Both the position numbers and the translations under genes were made by a program. Shown in pieces: positions 35,766 through 45,737 of a stretch of 64,000 bases of DNA. This stretch comes from Bordetella sp. H567. Its GTDB lineage: Bacteria; Pseudomonadota; Gammaproteobacteria; Burkholderiales; Burkholderiaceae_B. Location: assembly GCF_001704295.1 (NCBI RefSeq), contig NZ_CP012334.1, positions 3,732,084 to 3,796,083 of the forward strand, in the 5' to 3' direction. Positions within the stretch are counted from its first letter, which is position 1, and each line of letters opens with the position of its first letter. The notes under the pieces are model-generated. The model was not told where the DNA came from and ran no database searches. It saw only the letters and a program-made list of their open reading frames with translations.

Positions 35766-35874
35766 GGCGGTGCTCAAGATATGCCACCGTATTGGAGTGA
35801 ATCCGCCATTTTAGTCCCACGCGCGCCGGCCCCTGTCCACGGGGCCGCCCCGCGCGCCCCGCCTGGAGCCGCCC

Positions 35875-36555
35875 ATGCTTGCCCCTACCCACGCCCTGCC
35901 GGATACGGAACGTCCCCGCGAACGGCTGCTGCGCCACGGCGCCGCCGTCCTGACCGACGCCGAACTGCTGGCGCTGCTGCTGCGCACCGGCACGCCGGGA
36001 CGGCCGGTGATCGCCCTGGCGCATGACATCCTGGCCCATTTCGGCGGGCTGCGGGGGCTGTTCGGCGCCGGCGCGGACGCGCTGGGCCGGGTGCACGGCC
36101 TGGGCAGCGCCAAGGTCTGCCAATTGTCCAGCATCCTGGAACTGGCGCGCCGGGCCATGCGGGAAGAGCTGGCGGAAAGCTGCGCGCTGGATCAACCCGA
36201 CCGGGTCAAGCAGTATTGCGTGGCCCTGCTGGGGCATCACGACATCGAGCACTGCATCGCCCTCTACCTGGACAACCGCCTGCGCCTGATCGCGACGGGA
36301 GAAGTCGCCCGGGGTACGCTGTCCCAGGCGTCGGTCTACCCGCGCGAAGTCGTGCGCGACGCCTTGCGGCATCACGCCGCGGCCCTGATCCTGGCGCACA
36401 ACCATCCATCGGGGCTCGCCCTGCCCAGCGAGGCCGACGAACGCTTGACGCGACACCTGCGCCAAGCCCTGGCGCTGGTCGACGTACGGCTGCTGGATCA
36501 CCTGATCATCGCCGGCGGCGCCGCGCTGTCGATGGCGGAACAGGGCCGGATGTAA
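35875..36555 (+). CDS. radC: RadC family JAB/MPN-domain protein
   Basis: A 226-aa RadC homologue: N-terminal helix-hairpin-helix region (20-95: [46 protein letters not shown]) and a JAB metalloprotease-like domain with the zinc motif HNHPSG (175-180) and downstream S..D. The biochemical role is not settled despite the gene name. It is divergent from fkpB-ispH. Confidence 0.92.
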   Translation: MLAPTHALPDTERPRERLLRHGAAVLTDAELLALLLRTGTPGRPVIALAHDILAHFGGLRGLFGAGADALGRVHGLGSAKVCQLSSILELARRAMREELAESCALDQPDRVKQYCVALLGHHDIEHCIALYLDNRLRLIATGEVARGTLSQASVYPREVVRDALRHHAAALILAHNHPSGLALPSEADERLTRHLRQALALVDVRLLDHLIIAGGAALSMAEQGRM

Positions 36556-36601
36556 TGCCACCGCGGCGGGGCCGGGCCCAGGCTCGAGCCATCGTAACGA
36601 C

Positions 36602-36630
36602 TTGCGGCCGGGCAGCGATCGGGCTAGAAT
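36602..36630 (+). promoter_or_regulatory. Promoter of rpmE2
   Basis: TTGCGG (36602-36607), a 17-bp spacer and TAGAAT (36625-36630), about 70 nt before the L31 start. Confidence 0.7.
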
Positions 36631-36699
36631 GCCGAGTTCTCTCTGGATACGTGGTGGCAGCGTGAAGTCCACCGGCGACCCGCATTCTTAGGAAAAGCC

Positions 36700-36966
36700 A
36701 TGAAACAGAATACCCATCCTGAATACCGCCAAGTGGTGTTCATGGACGTCCAGACGGGCGACAAGTTCATCATCGGTTCCACCATCAACACGCGTGAAAC
36801 CATCGACCTGGACGGCAAGACGTACCCGCTCTTCAAGTGCGACGTGACGTCCCAATCGCATCCGTTCTATACGGGCGCGCAAACCCGTATCGTCGAAACC
36901 GGCCGTGTGGAGAAATTCCGCGCCCGTTTCGCCCGCACCACGGGTGTCGCCAAGTCGGCGTCCTGA
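36700..36966 (+). CDS. rpmE2: 50S ribosomal protein L31 type B
   Basis: An 88-aa bL31 paralogue (MKQNTHPEYRQVVFMDVQTGDKFIIGSTI...FYTGAQTRIVETGRVEKFRARF). It lacks the CxxC zinc motif of the type A form, so it is the zinc-independent version, which in other bacteria is induced in zinc limitation. Here it has an ordinary strong promoter; I saw no clear Zur box. Confidence 0.95.
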   Translation: MKQNTHPEYRQVVFMDVQTGDKFIIGSTINTRETIDLDGKTYPLFKCDVTSQSHPFYTGAQTRIVETGRVEKFRARFARTTGVAKSAS

Positions 36967-36993
36967 TCGCCGGCAAGCGCACGCACCAGAAAA

Positions 36994-37018
36994 AGCAGCC
37001 TGCGGGCTGCTTTTTTTT
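36994..37018 (+). terminator. Terminator after rpmE2
   Basis: Stem AGCAGCC/GGCTGCT with a 4-nt loop followed by eight T residues. Confidence 0.92.
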
Positions 37019-37130
37019 GCGGACAAGGCGGCCTGGCGACGCAGCGTGAGGGCGGGTTTTTGCTTTTTTCTTTACTCTCCCTCATTCCCAGACAAAAAAC
37101 GACGGTCCTCTATCCGGTACAGTACGCCCC

Positions 37131-38867
37131 GTGTCCCCCCTATCCCGCACTACCCCTGCCCGGCTGACCGCGCCGGCGACCGTCAAGCTGCCCCGGCTGC
37201 CCTTGCTGGGGCTGGCGATCGCCTACATCGCCTTCGGACTCTTCATGCGCGATCCGTGGAAAACGGACGACGTGGTGGGGCTGGCGACGATGCTGACGGC
37301 GGTGCGCGATGGGGGCCATGCCTGGCTGTTGCCGCAAGTGGGCCACCTGGCGCATGCCGAGGAAGGACCGCTCATCACCTGGGTGGGCGCCGCGTCGATG
37401 TGGCTGTTCGGCCCGATCCTGGGTGACATCACCGCGGGCCGGCTGCCTAATCTGCTGTGGTTCTTCATTACCACCGCTTCGCTGTGGTATGGCACCTATC
37501 TGCTGGGCCGCCGCCCCGAAGCCCAGCCCCTTGCCCTGCCCTTCGGCGGCGAGCCGACGGTGCGGGACTACGGACGGATGCTGGCCGACGCGGCGCTGCT
37601 GCTGCTGCTGGCGACGGTGGGCATACTGCAGCGTGTCCATGAGACATCCGAGATTCCGGCCATCATGGCCGCGCAGGCCGCCGTCTTCTATTCACTGGCG
37701 CGCATGCTGGACCGCCCTCGCCTGGGCGCGATCAGCCTGGGCGTGGCCCTGGCCGCCAGCTTCCTGGTACGCGGCTGGGTAGGCGCCATACCGATCATGC
37801 TGGGCAGCCTGCTGGCCTTCCATCCCAAGAGCATTCTGTGGACACGGCGGCGCTGGGGGGCCTTGTCCGCCGCCCTGTGCGTGGCCATCATACTGGCGTG
37901 GTGGATACCGGCCACCTTGTCGAGCGAGTACTGGATCCGCAACTGGAAGCTCTGGAATATCGACAATTACGCGCTGCCGGAAGTTGGCGACCTGCTGCGA
38001 ACGCTGCGCGACCTGCCCTGGTATCTGTGGCCCACCTGGCCCTTCGCCCTGCTGGCGCTGTGGCGCTGGCGCGCGTGGCGCTACGCGCCGCATGTCTGGC
38101 TGCCGCTGGCCATGCTGGTGTGCCCCGTGGTCCTCATCGCCTTCACCGACGAGCCCTCCGACGCGGAGTTCATCCTGCTGGCCGTGCCGTGCGCCTGCCT
38201 GGCCGCGTTCTCCCTGCCGACGCTGCGGCGCGCCGTGGTCAATACGCTGGACTGGTTCGCCGTCATGTGTTTTTCCCTGACCGCCGCCACGGTGTGGCTG
38301 GGATGGGTGGCGCTGAATTTCGGCTTCCCCGCCAAGATCGCGCGCAACATCCAGCGCCAGACCACCGGCTACGTGCCGGAGATCTCCTGGATCGCCGTGG
38401 CGCTGGCCTTGGCGGTCAGCGTGAGCTGGATCGGGCTGGTGGCGTGGCGCCTGCGCGTGCGGCCGACCGCGCTGTGGCGCGGAACCGTCATGTCGGCCGC
38501 GGGACTGGCCGCCACCTGGATCCTGCTGGTGCTGCTGTGGCAGCCCCCGGTGGACTACGCGCGCAGCTACCGCAAGGTCTCGGCGGAACTGGCGGAGGTG
38601 CTGGCGCACAACGTGCGCCCCGGCGAATGCGTGCGCGGCCTGGGCCTGGGCAATGGCCAGCGCGCATCCTTCCTCGTCTTCGACGACCTAAATTTCCCCT
38701 ATGACAACCGCTGCACGCTGATCCTGCAGCAAACCTCGCGCAGCAGCCTGCGGGACGGCACCGCCGCCTACAGCGATGGCGCGGACGTGCTGTGGCAAGG
38801 CGGGCGCCTGTCCGACCGCAGCGAAGTCTTCCGCCTGCTGCGCGTCCCCCCCACGCCGGCGCGATGA
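37131..38867 (+). CDS. GT39/ArnT-like integral-membrane glycosyltransferase
   Basis: A 578-aa GT-C fold protein with about 12 membrane helices and a C-terminal soluble part. The first periplasmic loop has the catalytic-type acidic pair after FMRDPWKTDDVVGLATML, then HAEEGPLITWVGA (similar to the ArnT E..PL..W pattern) and LRDLPWYLWPTWPFALLALW. These enzymes move sugars from polyprenyl phosphate to lipid A or proteins. The start is a GTG without a clear ribosome site. It overlaps the MATE gene by 4 nt. Confidence 0.78.
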   Translation: MSPLSRTTPARLTAPATVKLPRLPLLGLAIAYIAFGLFMRDPWKTDDVVGLATMLTAVRDGGHAWLLPQVGHLAHAEEGPLITWVGAASMWLFGPILGDITAGRLPNLLWFFITTASLWYGTYLLGRRPEAQPLALPFGGEPTVRDYGRMLADAALLLLLATVGILQRVHETSEIPAIMAAQAAVFYSLARMLDRPRLGAISLGVALAASFLVRGWVGAIPIMLGSLLAFHPKSILWTRRRWGALSAALCVAIILAWWIPATLSSEYWIRNWKLWNIDNYALPEVGDLLRTLRDLPWYLWPTWPFALLALWRWRAWRYAPHVWLPLAMLVCPVVLIAFTDEPSDAEFILLAVPCACLAAFSLPTLRRAVVNTLDWFAVMCFSLTAATVWLGWVALNFGFPAKIARNIQRQTTGYVPEISWIAVALALAVSVSWIGLVAWRLRVRPTALWRGTVMSAAGLAATWILLVLLWQPPVDYARSYRKVSAELAEVLAHNVRPGECVRGLGLGNGQRASFLVFDDLNFPYDNRCTLILQQTSRSSLRDGTAAYSDGADVLWQGGRLSDRSEVFRLLRVPPTPAR

Positions 38868-40282
38868 CGCAGACGCTGTCCGCTGAAGTCCCCTTCGGGG
38901 CCTCCGTGCGCGCCATCGCGCGCCAGGCCTGGCCGGTGCTGATCAGCCAGTGGGCCGGTATCGCCTTCGGCGTGCTCGATACCGCCATGACCGGCCACGC
39001 CAGCCCGGACGACCTAGCCGCCATGTCGCTGTCGGCCTCGGTCTACATCACGGTTTTCGTCGGCTTGATGGGCGTCATCCACGCGCTCATTCCGATCCTG
39101 GCCCAGCAGTTCGGCGGGGGGCGCATGGGCGATGTCGGCGCGATGTGGGGACAGGGGGTATGGCTGGCCATCGGCCTGTCCGTGATCGGTGGGGCGCTGA
39201 TGCTGTTTCCCGACGCATGGCTGTCGATGTCGGGCAACGTCGCGCCGGACGTGCGCGCCCGCGTGGCCAGCTATCTACAGGCGCTGACGCTGGCGCTGCC
39301 GGCGGCGCTGGTGTTCCGCACCATCTATGCGCTGGGCACCGCCGTGTCGCGTCCCAAGCTGGTCATGGGCATCAACCTGATCGCGGTGCTGTTCAAGGCG
39401 CTGCTCAATTGGCTGTTCATCTACGGCAAGCTCGGGCTGCCCGCCATGGGCGCCACCGGCGCCGGCCTGTCGTCGGCCGTCGTGTCGTGGATGAGCCTGG
39501 GCGCCGGATTGTGGATCGTCAGCCACGACAAATACTACGCGCGCTTCAAGCTGCGTGTCGGGCGCCCGGACTGGGCCGCCCAGAAGGAATTGCTGCGCCT
39601 GGGCCTGCCCATGGGGGGCTCCTACCTGGTGGAAGTGTGCGCCTTCACGTTCATGGCGCTGCTGGTCGCGCGCGAAGGCACCTTCGTGATCGGCGGGCAC
39701 CAGATCATGTCCAACCTGGCCGCGCTGTGCTACATGATGCCCATGGCGATCGGGATCGCGAGCGCCTCGCTGACCGCCCAGGCCATCGGCGCCGGCCGAC
39801 CCATGCTCGCCCACCGTACGGGCATGGCGGGACTGGCCCTGGGCCTGCTGGGCGCGGCCTTCACGGCCTGCGTGCTGTGGACCGGCAAGCCGCTGATCCT
39901 GCGCGCCTATACCGACAATGCGCAAGTCGCCGCGGTGGCCGCCACGCTGTTGCAGGTCATCCCCCTGTTCCACCTGTGCGACGCCATGCAGTGCATCAAT
40001 TCCTATCTGCTGCGGGCGTACAAGGTGGCCGTGGTGCCGCTGGTGCTGCAGGTGGCCGCGCTGGGCCTCTTCGGCCTGGGCGGCGGCTGGCTGTTCGGCT
40101 TCGGACCGGCACGCGGCCATCTGGACACCCTGCGGACGCTGCTGCTGCCGGGCTCGCCCGTGGGTGCCGGCTCCATGTGGTTCATGGCGATGTGCGGCCT
40201 GGGACTTTCCGCCGCGCTGCTGCATGTCTGGTACCGGCACATCGTGCGGCGCAGCCTGGCGGGCACGGCGGCGGCGCGCTGA
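38864..40282 (+). CDS. MATE-family efflux transporter
   Basis: A 472-aa 12-helix MATE transporter (NorM type): IARQAWPVLISQWAGIAFGVLDTAMTGHAS at helix 1 and the repeated half later (LLRLGLPMGGSYLVEVCAFTFMALLVAREG). These proteins export cationic drugs or lipids using a Na+ or H+ gradient. Its ATG overlaps the TGA of the glycosyltransferase (ATGA), so the two are co-translated. That pairing could point to export of a lipid-linked or surface substrate, but a drug-efflux role is equally possible. Confidence 0.87.
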   Translation: MTQTLSAEVPFGASVRAIARQAWPVLISQWAGIAFGVLDTAMTGHASPDDLAAMSLSASVYITVFVGLMGVIHALIPILAQQFGGGRMGDVGAMWGQGVWLAIGLSVIGGALMLFPDAWLSMSGNVAPDVRARVASYLQALTLALPAALVFRTIYALGTAVSRPKLVMGINLIAVLFKALLNWLFIYGKLGLPAMGATGAGLSSAVVSWMSLGAGLWIVSHDKYYARFKLRVGRPDWAAQKELLRLGLPMGGSYLVEVCAFTFMALLVAREGTFVIGGHQIMSNLAALCYMMPMAIGIASASLTAQAIGAGRPMLAHRTGMAGLALGLLGAAFTACVLWTGKPLILRAYTDNAQVAAVAATLLQVIPLFHLCDAMQCINSYLLRAYKVAVVPLVLQVAALGLFGLGGGWLFGFGPARGHLDTLRTLLLPGSPVGAGSMWFMAMCGLGLSAALLHVWYRHIVRRSLAGTAAAR

Positions 40283-40294
40283 AACGGCGCGCCG

Positions 40295-41605
40295 TTACTT
40301 CGGCCGCTTGTCCACCACGCGCCGGGCCTTGCCGGTCAGGGTCCTTTCCACCTGCCCGCACTCAAGCACCCGTACCGCGGCGCTGACGCCGATATGCGCC
40401 TTGACGGCATGCGCGAGCTGCACGGCCAGCGCGGCGCGTTCGGCCTCGGCCATGCCTTCCAGTTCGGACCTGGGTTCGGCCAGGATTTCCAGTTCATCCA
40501 GCGCGCCGCTGCGTGTCAGCACCAATTGGTAATGCGGCGCCAGCTGGCCGGTTTTCAGCACCAGCTCCTCCACCTGCGTGGGGAACAGGTTCACGCCGCG
40601 CACGATCAGCATGTCGTCGCTGCGACCGGTGATCTTGTCCATGCGGCGCATGCTGCGCGCGGTGGGCGGCAGCAGACGCGTCAGGTCGCGCGTGCGATAG
40701 CGGACGACCGGCATGGCCTGCTTGGTCAGCGAGGTGAACACCAGCTCGCCCGGCTCGCCGTCGGCGACGGGCAGGCCGGTATCGGGATCGACGACTTCCG
40801 GATAGAAATGGTCTTCCCATATGACCGGCCCGTCCTTGGTTTCGACGCATTCGTTGGCCACGCCAGGCCCCATGACTTCGGACAGCCCGTAGATGTCCAC
40901 CGCGTCGATGCCCGCGCGCCCTTCGAGCTCCTCGCGCAGCCGTCCCGTCCAGGGTTCGGCGCCGAAGATGCCGATGCGCAGGGACGATTCCCGGGGATCC
41001 ATCCCTTGCCGGTCCATCTCCTCCAGGATGTTGCAGAAGTAGGAGGGCGTGACCATGATGATGTCCGGACGGAAGTCCTGGATCAGCTGCACCTGCTTTT
41101 CCGTCTGTCCACCGGACATGGGAACGACCGTGCAGCCCAGGCGTTCCGCGCCGTAGTGCGCGCCCAGGCCGCCCGTGAACAAACCATAGCCATACGCCAC
41201 ATGGACGATGTCGCCGGGCCGCCCGCCCGAGGCCCGGATGGACCGCGCCACCAGCCCCGCCCAGTTGTCCAGGTCTTCGCGCGTATAGCCGACCACGGTG
41301 GGCTTGCCCGTCGTTCCGCTGGAGGCGTGCACGCGCGCAACCTGCTCGCGCGGTACGGCGAACATGCCGAAGGGATAGTTGGCGCGCAAGTCCTGCTTGG
41401 TCGTGAAGGGAAACTTCGCCAGGTCCGCCAGCTGCTTCAAGTCGGCCGGATGCACGCCTGCGGCATCGAAGGCCTGCCGGTAGTGCGGGACGTGCTCATA
41501 GGCGTGCGCCAGCGTCCATTGCAGGCGGTGCAGCTGCAGCGCCTCGATCTCGTCGCGGCTGGCGTGTTCGATGGGATCAAGTCCCGGCTTGCTGAGCGTG
41601 GCCAT
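40295..41605 (-). CDS. paaK: Phenylacetate-CoA ligase
   Basis: A 436-aa adenylate-forming ligase that converts phenylacetate, ATP and CoA to phenylacetyl-CoA, the entry step. Seen: HASSGTTGKPTVVGYT (P-loop-like), the core YGLSEVMGPGVANECVETKDG, YRTRDLT and DDMLIVRGVNLFPTQVEE. The ATG at 41605 has GGAG 8 nt upstream. It is last in the paa transcription unit. Confidence 0.96.
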   Translation of the reverse strand: MATLSKPGLDPIEHASRDEIEALQLHRLQWTLAHAYEHVPHYRQAFDAAGVHPADLKQLADLAKFPFTTKQDLRANYPFGMFAVPREQVARVHASSGTTGKPTVVGYTREDLDNWAGLVARSIRASGGRPGDIVHVAYGYGLFTGGLGAHYGAERLGCTVVPMSGGQTEKQVQLIQDFRPDIIMVTPSYFCNILEEMDRQGMDPRESSLRIGIFGAEPWTGRLREELEGRAGIDAVDIYGLSEVMGPGVANECVETKDGPVIWEDHFYPEVVDPDTGLPVADGEPGELVFTSLTKQAMPVVRYRTRDLTRLLPPTARSMRRMDKITGRSDDMLIVRGVNLFPTQVEELVLKTGQLAPHYQLVLTRSGALDELEILAEPRSELEGMAEAERAALAVQLAHAVKAHIGVSAAVRVLECGQVERTLTGKARRVVDKRPK

Positions 41606-41675
41606 GATGATGTCTCCGTTCGCTTTATGCCGCGCGGCCGGGCCCGGCCGTCCGCGCCGTCCTGCCGCCGGCGCG

Positions 41676-42131
41676 TCAGTCGCCGACGATCTGCCCCTTG
41701 ATGCGATACGATCGGCCGCGGAACAGCGCGACCGCCTGGCCATCCTGGTTGTTCACGATCACGTCATACACGCCGGTGCGGCCGGCCAGCGACCGCTCGC
41801 GCGCCGTGGCCGTCAGCACGTCGCCTTCACGCGCGGGCGCCAGGAAGTCGATGGTGCAGCCCGAGGCGACCGTGCTGGCGTTGCGCGAATTGCAGGCAAA
41901 GGCGAAAGCGCTGTCCGCCAGCGAAAAAATGAACCCGCCGTGGCAGGTGCGGTGCCCGTTCAGCATGTCGCCCCGGACCGGCATGGTAAGCGTGGCGTGG
42001 CCGGGGCCGATATCGTCCAGGCGCATGCCCAGCGCCTGGCTGGCGGCATCGGCGGCGTACATGGCATGCGCCACCGTGCGGGCCAGCGCGGCGGGATCGC
42101 CGGACAACAGGGACGCGTCATCGTTCATCAT
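41676..42131 (-). CDS. paaI: Phenylacetate pathway acyl-CoA thioesterase
   Basis: A 151-aa hotdog-fold thioesterase. The family signature NGHRTCHGGFIFSLADSAFAFACNS holds the catalytic Asp, and SGCTIDFLAPAREGD follows. PaaI releases CoA from blocked ring-hydroxylated phenylacetyl-CoA derivatives. The ATGA overlap with paaG makes the pair translationally coupled. Confidence 0.94.
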   Translation of the reverse strand: MMNDDASLLSGDPAALARTVAHAMYAADAASQALGMRLDDIGPGHATLTMPVRGDMLNGHRTCHGGFIFSLADSAFAFACNSRNASTVASGCTIDFLAPAREGDVLTATARERSLAGRTGVYDVIVNNQDGQAVALFRGRSYRIKGQIVGD

Positions 42132-42922
42132 CGCCCCTGGAAGCGCGGCTCACGTTTTTCCAGGAAGGCCGCCACGCCTTCCGCGTAGTCCTCGCTGCGG
42201 CCGAGTTCGCGCATCATCTGCACCTCCAGCGCCAGCTGTTCGTCCAGGGTGTGGTCCAGGCTGGCATGCAAGGCGCGCTTGGTATAGGCCAGGCCCTTGG
42301 TCGGCGCCGCGGAGAAATGCCGGCACAGGCGCTCCAGGGTGTCGTCGAACGCGTCGTCCGGCACGCATTGCCAGATCAGGCCCCACTGTTCCGCCTGGCG
42401 CGCCGTGATTCGTTCGCCCAGCATAGCCATGCCCATGGCACGCGCCCGTCCGGCCAGCCGCGGCAGCACATAGGTGCCGCCCGTATCCGGGATCAGCCCC
42501 AACCGGCAGAACGCTTCAATGAAGCTGGCCGATTCCTTGGCGATGACGATATCGCCCGCCAGCGCGAGGTTGGCACCGGCCCCCGCGGCGACACCGTTCA
42601 CCCCCACGACCACGGGCAGCGGCAGGGCGTGCAGCCGACGCACCAGCGGCGCGTAGTATTTTTCGACGGTCTCGCCCAGGTCGACCGGGGCCGCGCCAGG
42701 CGCGGGACGGCGTTCGCTCAGGTCCTGCCCGGCGCAGAATCCCCTGCCCGCACCGGTGATCAGCAGCACGCGGGCGGATGCGCCTTGCACTTGGTCCAGG
42801 GCCTGTGCCACTTCGCCATGCATGCGCGCGGTGAAGCTGTTCAGCTTGTCGGGGCGGTTCAGGGTCAGGCGGGCTATGCCGTCCTGCAGCGAGAACCGGA
42901 TGTCTTCGTACGATGTCGTCAT
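42128..42922 (-). CDS. paaG: 2-(1,2-epoxy-1,2-dihydrophenyl)acetyl-CoA isomerase
   Basis: A 264-aa crotonase-fold enzyme that isomerises the ring epoxide to the oxepin. Seen: the oxyanion-hole segments AGRGFCAGQDLSER and NGVAAGAGANLALAGDIVIA, then FCRLGLIPDTGGTYVLPRLAG. The catalytic Asp (PDTGG) is present. An AAGGAA precedes the ATG at 42922. It lies between paaN and paaI. Confidence 0.94.
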   Translation of the reverse strand: MTTSYEDIRFSLQDGIARLTLNRPDKLNSFTARMHGEVAQALDQVQGASARVLLITGAGRGFCAGQDLSERRPAPGAAPVDLGETVEKYYAPLVRRLHALPLPVVVGVNGVAAGAGANLALAGDIVIAKESASFIEAFCRLGLIPDTGGTYVLPRLAGRARAMGMAMLGERITARQAEQWGLIWQCVPDDAFDDTLERLCRHFSAAPTKGLAYTKRALHASLDHTLDEQLALEVQMMRELGRSEDYAEGVAAFLEKREPRFQGR

Positions 42923-42950
42923 GATGCGGACGTTCCTTGGATTCGCGGTA

Positions 42951-44615
42951 TCAGATGTGCCAGCGGGCCTGCACGACGCGGAAGCGGTTTGCCACGTAGG
43001 CGCTGTCACACAGCGATGCATTGGCCGCGGGATTGGCGCCGGTGCCGTGGAAATCGCTGAATGCCGCCGATTGGTTGACGAATATGCCACCCGTAAGATT
43101 AAGCGACAGCGAAACGCCGGCGTCCTCCGCCGCATCGCGGACCGCGCGCGCGACCTGTGCATCGGTGGTGTAGGCCGACAGCGTCAGCGCGCCGTTTTCG
43201 TGCGCGCTATCGCGCGCCAGCCCGATGCTGTGCGCGGTGCTGTCCGTTTCGACGACGAAAGCCACCGGGCCGAACCATTCGCGCGCGATGGCGGGATGGC
43301 CCGCCTGCGCCCGCAGCAAGAGCGGCGTGCGGATACGCGCGCCGTCGAATTGCGGATGCGTGATGGCGCGGCTTTGCGCCAACTCCGGCATGCCCAGGCC
43401 CCGTGCTTCTTCGATGCGCGCCAGCGTGGCCTCGCTCTGGATGCCGCCCAGCAGGTCGGCCGCCTTGGCCTCGTCCGCCGTCATGGCCTGCAGCGCGGCG
43501 GCAATGGCATCCGCCACCTCGTCGAAGCTCGCGTGGCCCTGCGCCGTGCGAATGCCGTCACGGGGCACGTAGATGTTCTGCGGCGCGGTGCACATCTGGC
43601 CGCTGTAGAGCGTGAGTGAAAACGCCAGGTTGCGCGCCGCGGCCTTCAGGTCGTCGACGGAATCGACGATGACCGTGTTGACGCCGGACTTTTCGGTGTA
43701 GACCTGCGCCTGCCGCGCATGCTGCTCCAGCCATTCGCCGTTCGCCTTACTGCCCGTGAAATCGACGATCTTGACCTGCGGATGGGTGGCCAGCGCCTGC
43801 GCCGTCTCGTCGCCCGCGGCATGCGGAACGAGCAGCACCACGTCGGGATCGTAGCCGGCTTCGCCCAGCACTTCGCGCGCGATGCGCACGGTAATGGCCA
43901 ATGGCAGGATGGCCGTGGGATGCGGCTTGACGATCACCGTATTGCCGGTTGCCAGGCTGGCGAACAGCCCGGGATAGCCATTCCAGGTGGGAAAGGTCGA
44001 ACAGCCGATCACCAGGGCGACGCCGCGCGGAACCACGGTGTAGTGCTTCTCCATGCGCACCGGATCCTGCTTGCCCTGGGGCTTTTCCCAGACGATCTGC
44101 TCGGGGATGCGGGCCATTTCCTGCCAGGCATAAGCCACGGCTTCCAGGCCGCGATCCTGCGCGTGCGGTCCGCCGGCCTGGAAGGCCATCAGGTAGCCCT
44201 GGCCGGTCGTATGCTGCACGGCATGGGCGATCTCGAAACTGGCGCGGTTCAGCCGTTGCAGGATTTCCAGCGATACGCCGACCCACGCGCGGGGGCCGGC
44301 GCGGCGCCAGCCGGCCAGCGCGCGCGCCGAGGCAGCCACCGCTGCTTGCGGCGACAGGCGCGGATAAGTGATGTGCAGATCGAAGCCGAACGGGGAACGC
44401 TCGCCGCCCGCCATGCGGTCGGCCCCCGCCACCTGCATCGGGAAATCGCCGCCGCGCAGCGCCTCGAAGGCGGCGCGGCCCGCTTCGCCGGCCGTTTCGC
44501 CGTAATTGCGCGGGCTGGGCGACTCCGGGTAAGGGCTCCAGTACTCACGCGTCGCGCTGGCGCGGACGGCCCGGTCCAGCAGCTCGCGATGTCGTTCGAA
44601 AAAATCCACGGTCAC
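42951..44615 (-). CDS. paaN: Phenylacetic acid degradation protein PaaN, aldehyde dehydrogenase type
   Basis: A 554-aa aldehyde-dehydrogenase-fold protein of the PaaN_2 type, found in paa clusters of Alcaligenaceae and relatives. It has the cofactor segments GCSTFPTWNGYPGLFASLATGNTVIVKPHP and VDFTGSKANGEWLE and the nucleophile Cys in SLTLYSGQMCTAPQNI. It lacks the MaoC hydratase domain of E. coli PaaZ. It probably oxidises the ring-opening semialdehyde. The GTG at 44615 (MTVDFF) is preferred because GGAG lies 6 nt before it. The hydratase activity must come from elsewhere. Confidence 0.9.
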   Translation of the reverse strand: MTVDFFERHRELLDRAVRASATREYWSPYPESPSPRNYGETAGEAGRAAFEALRGGDFPMQVAGADRMAGGERSPFGFDLHITYPRLSPQAAVAASARALAGWRRAGPRAWVGVSLEILQRLNRASFEIAHAVQHTTGQGYLMAFQAGGPHAQDRGLEAVAYAWQEMARIPEQIVWEKPQGKQDPVRMEKHYTVVPRGVALVIGCSTFPTWNGYPGLFASLATGNTVIVKPHPTAILPLAITVRIAREVLGEAGYDPDVVLLVPHAAGDETAQALATHPQVKIVDFTGSKANGEWLEQHARQAQVYTEKSGVNTVIVDSVDDLKAAARNLAFSLTLYSGQMCTAPQNIYVPRDGIRTAQGHASFDEVADAIAAALQAMTADEAKAADLLGGIQSEATLARIEEARGLGMPELAQSRAITHPQFDGARIRTPLLLRAQAGHPAIAREWFGPVAFVVETDSTAHSIGLARDSAHENGALTLSAYTTDAQVARAVRDAAEDAGVSLSLNLTGGIFVNQSAAFSDFHGTGANPAANASLCDSAYVANRFRVVQARWHI

Positions 44616-44647
44616 GATTGTCTCCTCGATGAGCGGCCGCGGGCCGC

Positions 44648-45724
44648 TCAGGTTTCCTGGTCGAAATCCAGTACCAGCGTGTCGCTGACGGGATAGCTTT
44701 GGCAACTCAATATGAAGCCGCGAGCGACTTCGTAGTCTTCCAGGGCGAAATTCGCGTCCATGTCGACTTCGCCCTCCACGACCTTGCATCGGCAAGTGGA
44801 GCAGACGCCCCCCTTGCAGGAGTACGGCAGCTCGATGCCCTGCGCCAGCGCGGCGTCCAGCACGCTGTCGCGGTTCTTGTCGATGGTAAAGCTGCGGCGA
44901 TGCCCGTCCTGCACCACGGTGACGCGGCACTGCGCCTGGCCTGCCGCGGCGCCGCGGGACCGGGGGCCGGGAACGGCGCGGGGCGCGCCGAACAACTCGA
45001 ACTTGATGCGCGCGCGCGGCACGCCCAGGGCCTCCAGGGTGGGAACGACGTCCTCGATCATGGTCTGCGGTCCGCACAGGAACACGTAATCGATGTCCCG
45101 CACCCGCAGCCACTGCGTCAGCAGGGCCCGCACCTTGGCACCGTCCAGGCGCCCATTGAAGAGCTCGACGTCCTGGGTCTCGCGGCTCATGACGTGGCAC
45201 AGCGAAAAGCGCGCCATGTAACGGTTCTTGAGGTCTTCCAGTGCCTCGCGAAACAGCACCGACGACGAGGCCCGATTGCCGTAGAACAGCGTGACGCGGC
45301 AGTCGGGCTCGGTGGCCAGCGCCGCCTTGATCAGCGAATACACCGGCGTGATGCCGCTGCCGACGGCGAACGCGACGAAATGCCGCGCCTGCCCGGGGGC
45401 GAACTCGATGGTGAACTCGCCGTCCGGCGGCATCACGTCCAGCATGGCGCCGGGGCGCAGCTCGCGATTGGCCCAGCTGGAAAACGCGCCGTCGTCCACC
45501 CGCTTGATCGCTACCTTCAAGGCACCTTCGTCCGGCGAGGAGCAGATCGAATAGGAGCGCCGCAATTCCTCGGCGCCCACGTGCGTGCGCAAGGTCAGGT
45601 ACTGGCCAGGACGGAATGCGAACTGCCGTGCCAGCGCCGGCGGCAGATCAAAGGTCAGCACGACCGCATCGCGCGTATCGCGCGCCACGTCGACAACCTT
45701 AAGCGGGTGAAACGAACTGGCCAT
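44648..45724 (-). CDS. paaE: Phenylacetyl-CoA epoxidase reductase subunit
   Basis: A 358-aa NAD(P)H reductase: FAD domain with RSYSICSSP, NAD domain with GSGITPVYSLIKAAL and CGPQTMIEDV, and a plant-type [2Fe-2S] ferredoxin domain at the C-terminus (CKGGVCSTCRCKV...CQS). It feeds electrons to the PaaAC diiron oxygenase. It follows paaD by 13 nt. Confidence 0.95.
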   Translation of the reverse strand: MASSFHPLKVVDVARDTRDAVVLTFDLPPALARQFAFRPGQYLTLRTHVGAEELRRSYSICSSPDEGALKVAIKRVDDGAFSSWANRELRPGAMLDVMPPDGEFTIEFAPGQARHFVAFAVGSGITPVYSLIKAALATEPDCRVTLFYGNRASSSVLFREALEDLKNRYMARFSLCHVMSRETQDVELFNGRLDGAKVRALLTQWLRVRDIDYVFLCGPQTMIEDVVPTLEALGVPRARIKFELFGAPRAVPGPRSRGAAAGQAQCRVTVVQDGHRRSFTIDKNRDSVLDAALAQGIELPYSCKGGVCSTCRCKVVEGEVDMDANFALEDYEVARGFILSCQSYPVSDTLVLDFDQET

Positions 45725-45737
45725 GGCGCTCGCGTCG

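Noticed and set aside
42951..45200. Extended 749-aa reading of the PaaN frame
   Set aside because: The upstream part is antisense-like Arg/Gly-rich sequence lying over paaE in another frame; the GTG at 44615 with GGAG gives the normal PaaN length.
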